NCBI RefSeq assembly: GCF_025457425.1
Contig: NZ_JAMXIA010000001.1
Coordinates: 682,001 to 746,000 of the forward strand
DNA: 64,000 nucleotides
Origin: Chryseobacterium foetidum
Lineage (GTDB): Bacteria > Bacteroidota > Bacteroidia > Flavobacteriales > Weeksellaceae
Reading direction: 5' to 3'
Below are positions 1 through 9,222 of the stretch, piece by piece; within the stretch, counting starts at the first letter, position 1; each line of letters begins with the position of its first letter. The position numbers and the translations under genes are program-made. A model generated the notes under the pieces. The model had not been told where the DNA came from, searched no databases, and saw nothing but the letters and a program-made list of their open reading frames with translations.

Positions 1-305
1 TGAGCGATTACACGACATTGTTTTTACAGGTTGTATTGGGAATGGGTGTTGTATTTTTATTCCCTATTTTGATTTACTTCCTCACATCCATCGGAATTTT
101 AACGCCGATGTTTATGAGAACGTACCGCCGTCATGCCATAGTTTTAATAATGGTGGTTGCAGCGATTATTACTCCGGCAGACGTTTTAAGTATGATGATG
201 GCAGCCTTGCCACTTCTTGCTTTATATGAGTTCAGTATTCTGGCTTCGGGATACACTTACAAGAGAGTGCAGAAGGCAAATGCAAGACTCGCAAAACAGG
301 ATTAA
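1..305 (+). CDS. tatC: Sec-independent protein translocase TatC, C-terminal part
   Basis: Partial gene: the window opens inside it, reading frame 3, so the first 100 visible residues are the C-terminal part. The hydrophobic segments, the short FMRTYRRH loop and the helix around IITPADVLSMMMAALPL match the last membrane helices of TatC, the multispanning receptor that recognises twin-arginine signal peptides in the inner membrane. The TTG at 18 is only an internal codon and not the true start. A hairpin with a T-run follows at 331-360. A Tat-type substrate begins at 63861, but it is unlinked. Confidence 0.88.
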   Translation, partial: SDYTTLFLQVVLGMGVVFLFPILIYFLTSIGILTPMFMRTYRRHAIVLIMVVAAIITPADVLSMMMAALPLLALYEFSILASGYTYKRVQKANARLAKQD

Positions 306-330
306 AGAAAATTTCAAACAAATTATATTG

Positions 331-360
331 AGCAGTTTTATTAATTTAAAGCTGCTTTTT
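331..360 (+). terminator. Rho-independent terminator after tatC
   Basis: A 9-bp stem (331-339 with 348-356, one G-U pair) is followed by six Ts, directly downstream of the tatC stop. Confidence 0.7.
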
Positions 361-448
361 TATTTTAATTTGATATAAACTGTTACTTCAAGAACATTTT
401 TGCGACTTACCAAAAATTAATTCTCTATTTTTGAAATATACATAACCT

Positions 449-2080
449 ATGAAAAAAATCACTTTCTCGCTGCTTTTCGCCTCATCACTAGCTTTCGGGC
501 AGTTTTTTGAGCATGGTAAAACCTTTACAAAACAGGATACTTTAAAAGGTTCAGATACCAAATTCAGGAATTTCTGGGATGTAAAAAGGTATGATCTTTC
601 AGTTGAACCGGATTTTGCTTCAAAAAGTATTAAAGGAAATAATAAGATCAGTTTTGAAATCACAAAAGACATTTCGAACCCCGTTTTTCAGATTGATTTG
701 CAAAAACCAATGAAAGCCGATAAAATTGAATGCAGTTTCCCTACGACAAATGTTTTTAAGCAAGATGGAGATTTTATTTTCATTTCCACCAAAAAGAATT
801 TTAAAAAAGGAGAAAAATATACGATTGACGTAACGTATTCCGGAAAACCGACGATTGCCAAGCGTGCTCCCTGGGACGGTGGATGGGTTTTCACAAAAGA
901 TGAGAAAGGAAACCCGTGGATGAGCGTTGCTGATGAAGGAATTGGCGCCTCCGTATGGCTTCCGACAAAAGATATCTGGAGCGACGAGCCTGATCAGGGA
1001 ATCACGATGAAAATTATTACTCCGAAAGATCTCGTTGGTATCGGAAACGGAAGACTGATCAGCAAAAAAGAGGAAGGTAACAAAACCGCTTATATCTGGG
1101 AAGTTAAAAATCCAATAAACGCGTACTCTATCATCCCCAACATAGGAAAATACGTGAATTTTAAAGACACATACAATGGCGAAAAAGGAAAGCTTGATTT
1201 GGACTATTGGGTGATTGACTATAATTTAGATAAAGCAAAAAAACAGTTTCAGCAGGTAAAACCGATGCTTGAAGCTTTTGAATATTGGTTCGGTCCCTAT
1301 CCTTTTTATGAAGATTCTTACAAACTCGTTGATTCGCCATATTTAGGAATGGAACATCAGAGCAATATTGCGTACGGAAATCAATATATGAACGGTTATC
1401 TGGGCAGCGACTTATCCGGAACGGGAGTAGGTTTAAAGTGGGATTACATTATTGTTCACGAAAGTGGTCACGAGTGGTTTGCCAACAATATCACCGCAAA
1501 AGATCAGGCAGACATGTGGGTTCATGAAGGTTTTACGATGTATTCTGAAGTGCTTTTTACCGAAAAATATATGGATAAAAAATCCGCCGAGATTTATGCT
1601 CAGGGAGTTCAGCGTTCGATTAGTAATGATGTTCCAATTATTGGGAAATATGGTGTAAGAAATGAAGGCAGCGGCGATATGTATCCTAAAGGTGCGAGCA
1701 TGCTTCACACCATCCGTCAGGTGATTGATAATGATGAGAAATTCAGACAGATTTTACGAGGTTTAAATAAGGATTTTTACCACCAGACAGTTACCACAGA
1801 GCAAATTGAAAAATACATTTCTGATAAATCGGGAATCGACTTTTCGTCGGTTTTTAATCAGTATTTAAGAACTACAGATGTTCCGGTTCTGGAATATTCT
1901 CAAAAAGGAAATGAACTGAAATTTAAATACAGCAAAGTCGTTAAAAATTTTAAACTTCCTTTAAAAATTAGCGGCGAATGGATAAAACCTACTGAAGAAT
2001 GGCAGACGATGAAGTTGAAAAATGATGGTGCAGTAGAGTTTAATAAAAATAATTACATCAGATATCAAAAGGTAAATTAG
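449..2080 (+). CDS. Secreted M1-family metallopeptidase
   Basis: 543-residue zinc aminopeptidase-type protein. An N-terminal signal peptide (MKKITFSLLFASSLAFGQ) suggests export to the periplasm or beyond. The gluzincin motif is complete: HESGH at residues 337-341 and the third zinc ligand E360 in WVHEGF, exactly 18 residues on. The exopeptidase-type motif LGMEH lies upstream of it. The long C-terminal ARM region of classical aminopeptidase N is absent, as in the short Bacteroidetes M1 proteins. It probably trims peptides for nutrition. The gene has its own terminator and is followed by a second secreted metallopeptidase in the same direction. Confidence 0.9.
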   Translation: MKKITFSLLFASSLAFGQFFEHGKTFTKQDTLKGSDTKFRNFWDVKRYDLSVEPDFASKSIKGNNKISFEITKDISNPVFQIDLQKPMKADKIECSFPTTNVFKQDGDFIFISTKKNFKKGEKYTIDVTYSGKPTIAKRAPWDGGWVFTKDEKGNPWMSVADEGIGASVWLPTKDIWSDEPDQGITMKIITPKDLVGIGNGRLISKKEEGNKTAYIWEVKNPINAYSIIPNIGKYVNFKDTYNGEKGKLDLDYWVIDYNLDKAKKQFQQVKPMLEAFEYWFGPYPFYEDSYKLVDSPYLGMEHQSNIAYGNQYMNGYLGSDLSGTGVGLKWDYIIVHESGHEWFANNITAKDQADMWVHEGFTMYSEVLFTEKYMDKKSAEIYAQGVQRSISNDVPIIGKYGVRNEGSGDMYPKGASMLHTIRQVIDNDEKFRQILRGLNKDFYHQTVTTEQIEKYISDKSGIDFSSVFNQYLRTTDVPVLEYSQKGNELKFKYSKVVKNFKLPLKISGEWIKPTEEWQTMKLKNDGAVEFNKNNYIRYQKVN

Positions 2081-2114
2081 GTTGAGGTTCAGACTGAGGC
2101 TGAAAAACATTGGA

Positions 2115-2149
2115 AAAGCAAAATCGCACGTTCGGTTTTGCTTTTTTTT
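2115..2149 (+). terminator. Terminator after M1 peptidase gene
   Basis: AAAGCAAAA (2115-2123) pairs with TTTTGCTTT (2136-2144), then runs into Ts. Confidence 0.7.
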
Positions 2150-2208
2150 AACATCTGTTCTGTAACAAAATCAGTTTTGCTGCAACTACTTAAGCAAATT
2201 AAATCAGC

Positions 2209-4065
2209 ATGAAAAAAATTGCAATCAGCTTAGGACTTTTATCCGCAATAGCATTTAATGCACAGTCTGTGAAGACGCAAATTGACCTTGTCAACATTAA
2301 AGACGATAAAGTAAATGTAAGTCTTGAATTTCCGAAAATGAAATCGGGCGATGTGAAATTCCACTTTCCGAAAACAGTTCCGGGAACATATTCAACAGAC
2401 GATTACGGAAGGTTTATTGAAGGAATAAAATTTCTTGACAACAAAGGAAAAGAACTGAAGTTCACAAAGGTGAATGACAATTCCTATACTTTAAAAAATG
2501 CACAGAATTTAAATAAAGTTACGTATTGGGTAAACGACAGTTTCGATGATGAAATGGATAATACCAAGCACAAAGCGGTATTTTCACCATCAGGAACCAA
2601 TATCGAAGAAGGAAAAGTTTATCTTGTCAACACCCATGGTTTCGTTGGTTATATCGAGAATATGCAGGATGTGCCTTATCAGTTAATCGTAAAAAAACCA
2701 AAGGATTTCTACGGAACAACAGCGTTGGTAGATCAGGATAAATCTGAAGATACTGACACTTTTACTTTGGCAAATTATGCTAAACTGACCGATTCTCCGC
2801 TGATGTACACCAAGCCGGATTACGTAACCTTTAACGCAGGAGGAATGGAGCTGGTTTTAGGCGTTTATTCTCCGACGGGAAAGTATAAAGCTGCAGATTT
2901 TAAAGAAAATTTAGAGAAAATGGTCATTGCTCAAAAGAAATTTCTGGGCGATATGAATACCAATAAAAAATATGCAATCATGCTTTATCTTGCAGGTACA
3001 GACGGTCCTCAGATCAAAGGTTTCGGAGCGTTGGAACATCACGAATCCACAAGTGTTGTGTTGCCTGAAATGATGCCTAAAGAAGCTATTGACCAAACCA
3101 TAACAGACGTTGTTTCTCACGAATTTTTCCACACAGTAAATCCTTTGAAAGTGCATTCTGAAGAAATTCATTATTTCGATTATGCAGACCCGAAAATGTC
3201 TCAGCATTTGTGGATGTACGAAGGTGGAACTGAGTATTTTGCCAATCTTTTCCAGATTCAGGAAGGTCTGATTACAAGAGACGAATTTCTGAAAAGAATG
3301 ACCGACAAAATCACTAATTCTAAAAATTACAACGACACAATGCCGTTTACAGTGATGAGTAAAAACATTCTGAAAGACGAGTACAAAGACCAATACAGAA
3401 ATGTTTACGAAAAAGGAGCATTGCTGGCGATGTGTCTGGATATTGAATTGAGAAAACTTTCCAACGGCGAAATGGGCTACCGTGATATGATCAGAAAACT
3501 GTCTCAAAGATTTGGTGAAAACAAACCTTTCAAAGATGATAAACTGATTGACGAACTGGTTGAAGTTACAGGCTATCCGCAGGTGAGAGATTTTTACAAT
3601 AAATATATTGCCGGAAGTGAGGCTACACCGTATGAAAAGTACCTGAAAGAAGTCGGAGTTGAAGTACAGAAGCAGGATACACCACCGATTTTCTGGTTTG
3701 TAAAAGATCCGAATCAGACGGGTTACAACGATAAAAACAACACTTTTATTTTTGACGAAAGCTCTGCTCTTTCACCTTTTGCAAAATCTGTCGGTTTTAA
3801 AATTACAGATGAAGTAGTTGCTCTGGATGGAAAAATCATCAACATTCAGAATATTCAGGAGTTTATCAACTATGCGAAAAGCGTAAAAGACGGACAGAAT
3901 GTAACGCTTACCGTTTTGAGAAATAAAGACGGTAAATCTGAAAAAATAGATTTAAAAGGAAAAGCCATTCTCGATAAAATGACGGTTGAAACTTTAGGTT
4001 TTAAAGCCAATCCAACTGCTGCTGAGAAAAAACTTCAGGATCAGTGGATCACAGGAAAGAAATAA
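2209..4065 (+). CDS. Secreted M61-family (glycyl aminopeptidase-like) peptidase with PDZ domain
   Basis: 618 residues with a signal peptide ending near residue 19. The N-terminal beta domain is followed by the M61 catalytic domain with HEFFH at 304-308 and the downstream glutamate E338 in MYEGGTEYFAN. The last ~120 residues read as a PDZ domain (KITDEVVALDGKII region), usual for M61 peptidases, which favour substrates with N-terminal glycine or alanine. It lies 128 bp downstream of the M1 peptidase, beyond a terminator, so the two are separate units with related peptide-degrading roles. A very strong hairpin terminator follows. Confidence 0.9.
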   Translation: MKKIAISLGLLSAIAFNAQSVKTQIDLVNIKDDKVNVSLEFPKMKSGDVKFHFPKTVPGTYSTDDYGRFIEGIKFLDNKGKELKFTKVNDNSYTLKNAQNLNKVTYWVNDSFDDEMDNTKHKAVFSPSGTNIEEGKVYLVNTHGFVGYIENMQDVPYQLIVKKPKDFYGTTALVDQDKSEDTDTFTLANYAKLTDSPLMYTKPDYVTFNAGGMELVLGVYSPTGKYKAADFKENLEKMVIAQKKFLGDMNTNKKYAIMLYLAGTDGPQIKGFGALEHHESTSVVLPEMMPKEAIDQTITDVVSHEFFHTVNPLKVHSEEIHYFDYADPKMSQHLWMYEGGTEYFANLFQIQEGLITRDEFLKRMTDKITNSKNYNDTMPFTVMSKNILKDEYKDQYRNVYEKGALLAMCLDIELRKLSNGEMGYRDMIRKLSQRFGENKPFKDDKLIDELVEVTGYPQVRDFYNKYIAGSEATPYEKYLKEVGVEVQKQDTPPIFWFVKDPNQTGYNDKNNTFIFDESSALSPFAKSVGFKITDEVVALDGKIINIQNIQEFINYAKSVKDGQNVTLTVLRNKDGKSEKIDLKGKAILDKMTVETLGFKANPTAAEKKLQDQWITGKK

Positions 4066-4085
4066 TATCAAAATAAATTTATACA

Positions 4086-4124
4086 AAAATTCCGCAGTTT
4101 CAATGAAACTGCGGAATTTTTTTT
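4086..4124. terminator. Bidirectional terminator, perfect 16-bp stem
   Basis: Positions 4086-4101 pair perfectly with 4105-4120 around a 3-nt loop, with As before and Ts after. It can stop both the M61 gene (+) and the GLPGLI gene (-) that converge here. Confidence 0.85.
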
Positions 4125-4141
4125 GGAAGATAAGATCGCAT

Positions 4142-4190
4142 TATAACTCTCAAACTCTAACACTCTCAAACCCTAAAACCCTACCAATCA
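4142..4190. repeat. CTCAAACYCTAA-type low-complexity repeat
   Basis: A run of degenerate 9-12 nt units (ACTCTCAAAC, CCCTAAAACCCT) lies between the terminator and the next stop codon. The same repeat type occurs inside prmC at 13500-13590, which marks it as an interspersed element of this genome. Confidence 0.55.
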
Positions 4191-4191
4191 T

Positions 4192-5094
4192 CTACTTCTG
4201 CAAATCAGGTTCTATCGGATTGTTATTTTTCTTAAAACCTTCTTTGGCTTTCTTTTCCATTTCTCTGAAAACCTGGTTTGGATCTGAAATTTCTCTGCCA
4301 TCGGCAGTTTTAGTTTTAAAAACTACGCGGTTGGTGTCTGTATTTTTCTGCATCATTTCGCGCATATTTTTTGTAGGATCAGCTACGTAGGCTTTCCAGA
4401 CTTTTCTGAACTGGTCTTCCGTGATTTCAATTTCTTTACCGCCCATTCCAAAAACACGGACTTCCGTTGGAAGATTAAGTTCCGTTTCCTGTGAAGCTGC
4501 TTTGATCTTTTTATTTCCTGCCAGTGTCATCACGTGCGTTCCGGTAGCATCTTCGATTTTCACAATAAGGCCAGGCAAACCATAAAATTTGTACGGACCA
4601 TCCTGAAAAGGAATATCCTGCGTGAACCAAGCGGTCCACTCTCTTCCGCCGAAGCTCGTGGTTGCTTTTTGGGTGTTGTACTCTCCGATTTTCTGTTTTT
4701 CACCGGAGATCTTCCACTCAGGCTTAGAATCTTCGGTAATTTTATATTGGTCGCTTGAGATTTTTCTGTACAGAGAAGTTTTAAAATCAGGATAAGTTTT
4801 AGTTACTTTAAAAGTGATTTGCCCAGGCTTATCAGTTCTTTTAATATTAATACTGTTCGGATTCATCTGAATCTGCTTTTCAATATCAGCTTTCTGAGTA
4901 GAATCTGCTACAAAAGTTGCGTGACTGTAGTAAGAAGAACCTCTTGAATCGATATCCAAAACCATCATTTCAGTTTTCACATCAGCTTTATCGTTGATAT
5001 CCGGAACAAATTTGTAGTCGTAGAAAAACCTGTTGGTTTGAGCCTGAGCAAAAATCAATGTCAGAATAAAACCCGTAGTTAGAAGTTTTTTCAT
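4192..5094 (-). CDS. GLPGLI family secreted protein
   Basis: 300 residues with a cleavable signal peptide (MKKLLTTGFILTLIFAQAQ). It contains the family-defining GLPGLI hexapeptide at residues 172-177, preceded by the usual WTAWFTQDIPFQDGPYKFYG-type context. The family is common in Bacteroidetes and has no established biochemical function. Members often sit near M56/BlaR1-like genes or TonB receptors. Here it lies 12 bp downstream of the M56 gene on the same strand, so it is very likely the last gene of the blaI-M56 operon. That suggests an envelope-stress or surface role, as inference only. Confidence 0.85.
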   Translation of the reverse strand: MKKLLTTGFILTLIFAQAQTNRFFYDYKFVPDINDKADVKTEMMVLDIDSRGSSYYSHATFVADSTQKADIEKQIQMNPNSINIKRTDKPGQITFKVTKTYPDFKTSLYRKISSDQYKITEDSKPEWKISGEKQKIGEYNTQKATTSFGGREWTAWFTQDIPFQDGPYKFYGLPGLIVKIEDATGTHVMTLAGNKKIKAASQETELNLPTEVRVFGMGGKEIEITEDQFRKVWKAYVADPTKNMREMMQKNTDTNRVVFKTKTADGREISDPNQVFREMEKKAKEGFKKNNNPIEPDLQK

Positions 5095-5106
5095 TTTAAA
5101 AATAGA

Positions 5107-6903
5107 TTATTTCGTTTCAATACGGATCTCGCCAGAACTTTTCCCGTCTGTGTTTTGCTTGTTAACGGTCATTCTTTTGAAATTTTTACTGTCAAGTTTT
5201 TTAAATTCTGCTTCAGTGATTTCCTTATCGTCCAGATAGTATTTGATATTTGAGTCACCATGCATACTAAAGATTTTCGGTTTTGAAACATTGACTCCTC
5301 CATTTGGAAACCTCATTGTTGTAGTTCTTCCAACCACCGGTGGAAAAGGAGCTGAAATATTTTTTACAGATCGAATGACCATTGAATTTCTACCATCCAG
5401 CATTCTTCTTTCTGCTTCAATCTTTGCACGTTCACCTTCAAGTTTAGCTCTTTTGGCATTTAGTTTTGCAGCTTCTTTTTCAAGTTTGGCTCTGCGTTTT
5501 GCGTTCTCGGGACTTTCTTTTTTGTCAAGGAAAACTTCGCTTCCAGGCATCCAGTTTCTATCTATATTTAAATTTTGTTTATGAAATTTCACTTTGGTTC
5601 CATCAGGTAACTTTATATCATCTCCGGTAAAATCCATATTTGAAAGATCAGGAAGCTCTATGTTCATCGTTTTAAGACGCTCAACCTCACTCTTCCATTT
5701 ATCTGAATTAAATAATTTTGCCATCTTTTCACTATCCATTTCAGGAATGCTGAAATGAAATTGCTGTGTATTCACAGTCTTACTTATCTCCTCTGAAAGT
5801 TTCTCAATCTCCTGCAGACTTGCTTTGAATTCCTGTGAATCCGGTTTTAAAACCTTCAGATTTTTAGATTCTTTTTCAATTTTTGTGCTTAGTTCAGAGA
5901 TTTTCTTTTCAGCCAGAACTTCTTTTTTTAATCTTGGCGGAGCAATTTTTTCATTGAAAACAATCTTCTCTTTTGGAACGATAGTATCTTTTTTAATTTC
6001 TGAAACTGCCTTTTCAATTTCAATATTGGTCTTTTTTATTTCTGTGTTTTTTGCATTAACCAAATAAGCAAAAGCAACCGTAAATACGATAGGTAAAGCT
6101 AAAATTCTTCTTGTGTAACCAAATTTGGTATTGGGTTTTTGTAACATCTGTAATCTTTTTTTGAGGTTTGAATTAAGAAACGGACTCGCCGCAGGAAGTG
6201 CCGTCCCCGAAAAATGACTGGTCAGAAGCATCTGCGCAAATGCTTTGGTGTCTTTTTTCTCAACAGCCTTGTTGTCAGCAAGATATTCGTGTATTAAACT
6301 GATTTCTTTTTTAATTAAATAGAAAAACGGATTGAACCAGAAAACTGCTGTGATCACTTCAGCAAAAATCTTGTCGATGCTGTGTTTCTGCTCAATATGC
6401 ACCATTTCATGTTTCAGGATTTGTTTCCCGACATCAGAATCCAAAGTGATGGAATCTTTCCAGAACAGGTTTCTGAAATAGGAAAAAGGTGCGTCTGTAA
6501 GATCGGTCTGATAAAAGTTGATGCCTTTTATCTGTTCTTTTCGGAAACTATTTTTTAATTTCTCGATTTTAAAAATTCCTGTAAGAATTTTAACTATAAA
6601 AAAGAGAGAAACCAATCCCAGAGCCGAAAAAATAATTCTAAAATAAGTGTGGTCATTATTGATGTTTTTTGGAGTTTTAAAACTTTGTACCTGCTCAAAA
6701 AGAAGGTAAATCCGGTCGCTCACTTCGATGGTAAAATCTTCAACTCTCAGCAGTGGTAAAAATATCGAAACCAGCATTGTAGCCAAAAGGTAAAACCTGT
6801 TGTAGTGATGAAAGGTCTTGTCTTTTAAAGACAACTGATAGTAAAGAAACATTACACCCGAGCATGCAAAAAGTTTCAGAATATAGATGAAGAGATTTTC
6901 CAT
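5107..6903 (-). CDS. M56 family (BlaR1/MecR1-like) membrane metallopeptidase
   Basis: 598 residues. The N-terminal half has several hydrophobic helices and the zinc-protease motif HEMVH at residues 165-169, with a downstream EYLADNKA segment supplying the third ligand. This is the gluzincin signature of BlaR1-type sensors. The second half is a charged, coiled-coil-rich region (Lys/Glu/Ala runs at about 310-520) in place of a penicillin-binding sensor domain, so the signal is probably not a beta-lactam. The start codon lies 1 bp after the stop of the BlaI-type repressor. By family logic it would be activated in the membrane and trigger cleavage of that repressor. Confidence 0.85.
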   Translation of the reverse strand: MENLFIYILKLFACSGVMFLYYQLSLKDKTFHHYNRFYLLATMLVSIFLPLLRVEDFTIEVSDRIYLLFEQVQSFKTPKNINNDHTYFRIIFSALGLVSLFFIVKILTGIFKIEKLKNSFRKEQIKGINFYQTDLTDAPFSYFRNLFWKDSITLDSDVGKQILKHEMVHIEQKHSIDKIFAEVITAVFWFNPFFYLIKKEISLIHEYLADNKAVEKKDTKAFAQMLLTSHFSGTALPAASPFLNSNLKKRLQMLQKPNTKFGYTRRILALPIVFTVAFAYLVNAKNTEIKKTNIEIEKAVSEIKKDTIVPKEKIVFNEKIAPPRLKKEVLAEKKISELSTKIEKESKNLKVLKPDSQEFKASLQEIEKLSEEISKTVNTQQFHFSIPEMDSEKMAKLFNSDKWKSEVERLKTMNIELPDLSNMDFTGDDIKLPDGTKVKFHKQNLNIDRNWMPGSEVFLDKKESPENAKRRAKLEKEAAKLNAKRAKLEGERAKIEAERRMLDGRNSMVIRSVKNISAPFPPVVGRTTTMRFPNGGVNVSKPKIFSMHGDSNIKYYLDDKEITEAEFKKLDSKNFKRMTVNKQNTDGKSSGEIRIETK

Positions 6904-6904
6904 A

Positions 6905-7270
6905 TCAGCTTTTGTTTTTTAGTTCTTTGAGGAGCATTTCAAGATCTTCAACACTCATTTCGCTTTCTTCTACAAGGAAGGAAACTGCACTTTTATAGGA
7001 ACCTTTGAAGTAATTTTTCACCAGACTTTTCATCGTCTTTCCGGAGTACTGATCTTTAGAAATCAAAGCAAAATATTCGTGCTGTCTGCCAATTACATTA
7101 TAATCCACAAAATCTTTGTCTTTTAAAACCTTTAAAATAGTGGAAACGGTATTAGTATGAGGCTTTGGCTCCGGAAAAAGATCGAGCACATCTTTTAAGA
7201 AACCTTTTTCAAGTTTCCAGAGATACTGCATGATTTGTTCTTCTGCTTTGGTAAGATTCTGTATTTTCAT
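6905..7270 (-). CDS. BlaI/MecI/CopY family transcriptional repressor
   Basis: 121 residues, the family's usual length: an N-terminal winged helix (LTKAEEQIMQYLWKLEKG...) and a C-terminal helical dimerisation tail containing the proteolysis region. It is the first gene of a three-gene minus-strand operon (repressor, M56 peptidase, GLPGLI protein). A TACA-AA-TGTA dyad 38 bp upstream matches the MecI/BlaI operator consensus and overlaps the promoter, so autorepression is expected. Confidence 0.9.
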   Translation of the reverse strand: MKIQNLTKAEEQIMQYLWKLEKGFLKDVLDLFPEPKPHTNTVSTILKVLKDKDFVDYNVIGRQHEYFALISKDQYSGKTMKSLVKNYFKGSYKSAVSFLVEESEMSVEDLEMLLKELKNKS

Positions 7271-7307
7271 TTATTAAAATCAATATTTATAACTAATTAC
7301 TTAGTGA

Positions 7308-7339
7308 TACAAATGTAGAAATTAAATCAATTCATACAA
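7308..7339 (-). promoter_or_regulatory. Promoter of the blaI-M56 operon with BlaI operator on the -7 box
   Basis: On the minus strand a TTG at 7339-7337 is followed by 19 nt and TACATTTG (7317-7310), a full Bacteroidetes-type promoter. The dyad TACAAATGTA (7308-7317) is the consensus half-site pair for MecI/BlaI and covers the -7 element exactly, so repressor binding would block initiation. Confidence 0.75.
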
Positions 7340-7578
7340 CTATTTTTATAGTGATAAAGATTTGAATTAACTCAAATAACTGATTTTCAATACAATAATT
7401 TTAATATTTAACACAATTTAGTATTTAATGAAACTGATAATAATTCATTGATAATAATCAAGTTCATTCAAATTCTTAAAACTTGTTAAAATTTATTAAA
7501 TAAAATGATGAGGAAGTGAGAAAAAATAAGAAAAAATATTTATTTTAGTGGTCTCAAAAAAATTATAAAAATCTATTT
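7340..7578. other. AT-rich intergenic region
   Basis: About 240 bp of very AT-rich DNA lie between the divergent blaI operon and the next gene. No ORF, hairpin or repeat of note is visible apart from the promoter described separately. Confidence 0.5.
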
Positions 7579-8148
7579 ATGAAAAGATATACTCTACTGG
7601 CTGTAATTTTGATGTGCACATCTTCATTCACATTTGCGCAGTCATCGGTATTTGGATCAATTACTGAGGCAAAATCAAAAATTGAAGCTACGGTGCCTGT
7701 CGTAATTGAATATTTAAAGAAAACTAGCGAAAAAGAAGGAGACCAAACTATTCTTACCAACGGAACAGAAGCTTTGAGAAAAGAGTACAACGCAGTTTCT
7801 CAGGAATTTGATTTATATAAAGGAAACCTTGCAAGCTGCATCGTTAACAAAAAGAAAAAAGTTGCTACCAAGTGTTTAAATTACCACACGCAATATTTCA
7901 GAAGCACTTTGACTAAATATGATAATTTCATTTCATATCTGACTAAAAAGAACGGTTTCTTAGGTGTTGATGATGAAGAGGTGAAAAAAGACCTGAAGCC
8001 CACAGAGATCGCAACGACAATTGATAAAGATTTTACGTCTGCTGCAGGCGCTACAGCCAATATGAAAGGTGTTGAAAAAACAAAATATTTCGAAAGTCTG
8101 AAATCAGATGATTTGAAATTACAGCCTTTCAACTCTCTTGTAAATTAA
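7579..8148 (+). CDS. Secreted protein of unknown function
   Basis: 189 residues. The signal peptide (MKRYTLLAVILMCTSSFTFAQ) is clear, so the mature protein is exported. The remainder is lysine-rich and predicted mostly helical, with two cysteines (in NLASCIV and TKCLNYH) about 14 residues apart that could form a disulfide. I do not recognise a family. It stands alone between an AT-rich spacer and its own strong terminator. Confidence 0.7.
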   Translation: MKRYTLLAVILMCTSSFTFAQSSVFGSITEAKSKIEATVPVVIEYLKKTSEKEGDQTILTNGTEALRKEYNAVSQEFDLYKGNLASCIVNKKKKVATKCLNYHTQYFRSTLTKYDNFISYLTKKNGFLGVDDEEVKKDLKPTEIATTIDKDFTSAAGATANMKGVEKTKYFESLKSDDLKLQPFNSLVN

Positions 8149-8155
8149 AAAATTC

Positions 8156-8184
8156 AATCCGCTTTTCGAAGCGGATTTTTTTTG
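8156..8184 (+). terminator. Terminator with TTCG tetraloop
   Basis: AATCCGCTT (8156-8164), TTCG loop, AAGCGGATT (8169-8177), then a T-run. Confidence 0.85.
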
Positions 8185-8221
8185 CTTAAAAATTTAGGTT
8201 CTGATTTAATTGAATTTTAAA

Positions 8222-8584
8222 TTACTGTCTCAGAATTTTCTCCATTTTCTTTCCTTTTGCCAGTTCGTCAACTAATTTATCTAAATATCTTGCTTTTCTC
8301 GTGAGCGGATTTTCTATCTCCTGAATTTTGTAGCCACAAATCGTTCCGGTTATCAATTCCGCATTCGGGTGCAGATTTGCCCTTTCGAAAAAAGTTTCAA
8401 AGGTAATTTTTTCACTGATGAGTTCCTGCAGTTTATTTTCATCAAATCCTGTAAGCCACTCGATTACCTGATGCAGCTCTTCTTTTGTTCTCCCTTTAGT
8501 TTCCACCTTGGTTACGTAATGAGGATAGACAGAAGCGAAGGTCAGTTTGGCAACCCGCTCGTTATGTTTTTCAGTTTCTTTCAT
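8222..8584 (-). CDS. DUF2200 family protein
   Basis: 120 residues, full length for the family. Diagnostic stretches are VAKLTFASVYPHYVTKVE near the start, KGRTKEELHQVIEWLTGF in the middle and YLDKLVDELAKGKKMEKIL at the end. The function is unknown; the protein is small, soluble and has no signal peptide. It is a monocistronic minus-strand gene. Confidence 0.85.
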   Translation of the reverse strand: MKETEKHNERVAKLTFASVYPHYVTKVETKGRTKEELHQVIEWLTGFDENKLQELISEKITFETFFERANLHPNAELITGTICGYKIQEIENPLTRKARYLDKLVDELAKGKKMEKILRQ

Positions 8585-8744
8585 GTGAAGATTTCATTTA
8601 ATCAAAAATAAAAATTTTATAAATAAAAATTGGGGGCTTTAAAACGCACTAAAATATTTGTCATCACAGGCAGTATTCTTGTATGAACTTTAAAAACGCT
8701 TTACGTTTCGCTAAAAACCTTTTGTCCCTTTTGTGGAACCAAAA

Positions 8745-8774
8745 AAAATGAGAACCAAAGTTGATTCTCATTTT
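8745..8774 (-). terminator. Terminator of the NTF2-like gene
   Basis: AAAATGAGAA (8745-8754) pairs with TTCTCATTTT (8765-8774); the A-run at 8741-8748 gives a U-tract on the minus strand. Confidence 0.7.
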
Positions 8775-8795
8775 GTAATATTTACGTTTTGCCAA

Positions 8796-9191
8796 TTAGC
8801 TCACGATATACTCAGTGATAACCGGCTGGTCTTTTTCGTTATCCCATTTCATTTTCCAGTCTTCTTTTACATCCATATCGATGTTTGCCTGCTTCATCGG
8901 AGCGACATATCTCACGTTGAAAGCAATATCAAACTCATCTTCAGAAGTTTCTGTTACTTTAATGTCTGAAACATGGTGCGTGGTGTTTCCCAGCATGCTG
9001 TTTTTGGACTCTGTGAACCAGTTGTTGAATCCTTCGTGACCAGTGAACTCGTCATTTCCGGGGAACTTCATTTTTACATCGTCAGAAAGATACTGTGTGA
9101 AGTAACTGTTCTCGTCAAGCTGATCAAAACGAGTAAACCACGTTTTCATAAATGCTTCAATTTTCTCTACCTTTTCCTGTTGTGTGCTCAT
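8796..9191 (-). CDS. SnoaL/NTF2-like small protein
   Basis: 131 residues with the alpha+beta pattern of the NTF2-like fold: an N-terminal helix (EKIEAFMKTWFTRFDQLDEN), then DVKMKFPGNDEFTGHEGFNNWF and alternating strands with a DIAFNVRYVAPMK segment. Such proteins are either small enzymes (isomerase or cyclase-like) or ligand-binding proteins. The substrate cannot be read from sequence. A palindrome resembling a TetR-family operator lies about 35 bp upstream, so expression may respond to a small ligand. Confidence 0.7.
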   Translation of the reverse strand: MSTQQEKVEKIEAFMKTWFTRFDQLDENSYFTQYLSDDVKMKFPGNDEFTGHEGFNNWFTESKNSMLGNTTHHVSDIKVTETSEDEFDIAFNVRYVAPMKQANIDMDVKEDWKMKWDNEKDQPVITEYIVS

Positions 9192-9222
9192 AGATTTTAT
9201 TTTAATGTGAATTATACTATAG

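Noticed and set aside
2911-3507. 198-codon minus-strand ORF
   Set aside because: Antisense shadow of the M61 peptidase gene; histidine/phenylalanine-rich with no recognisable family.
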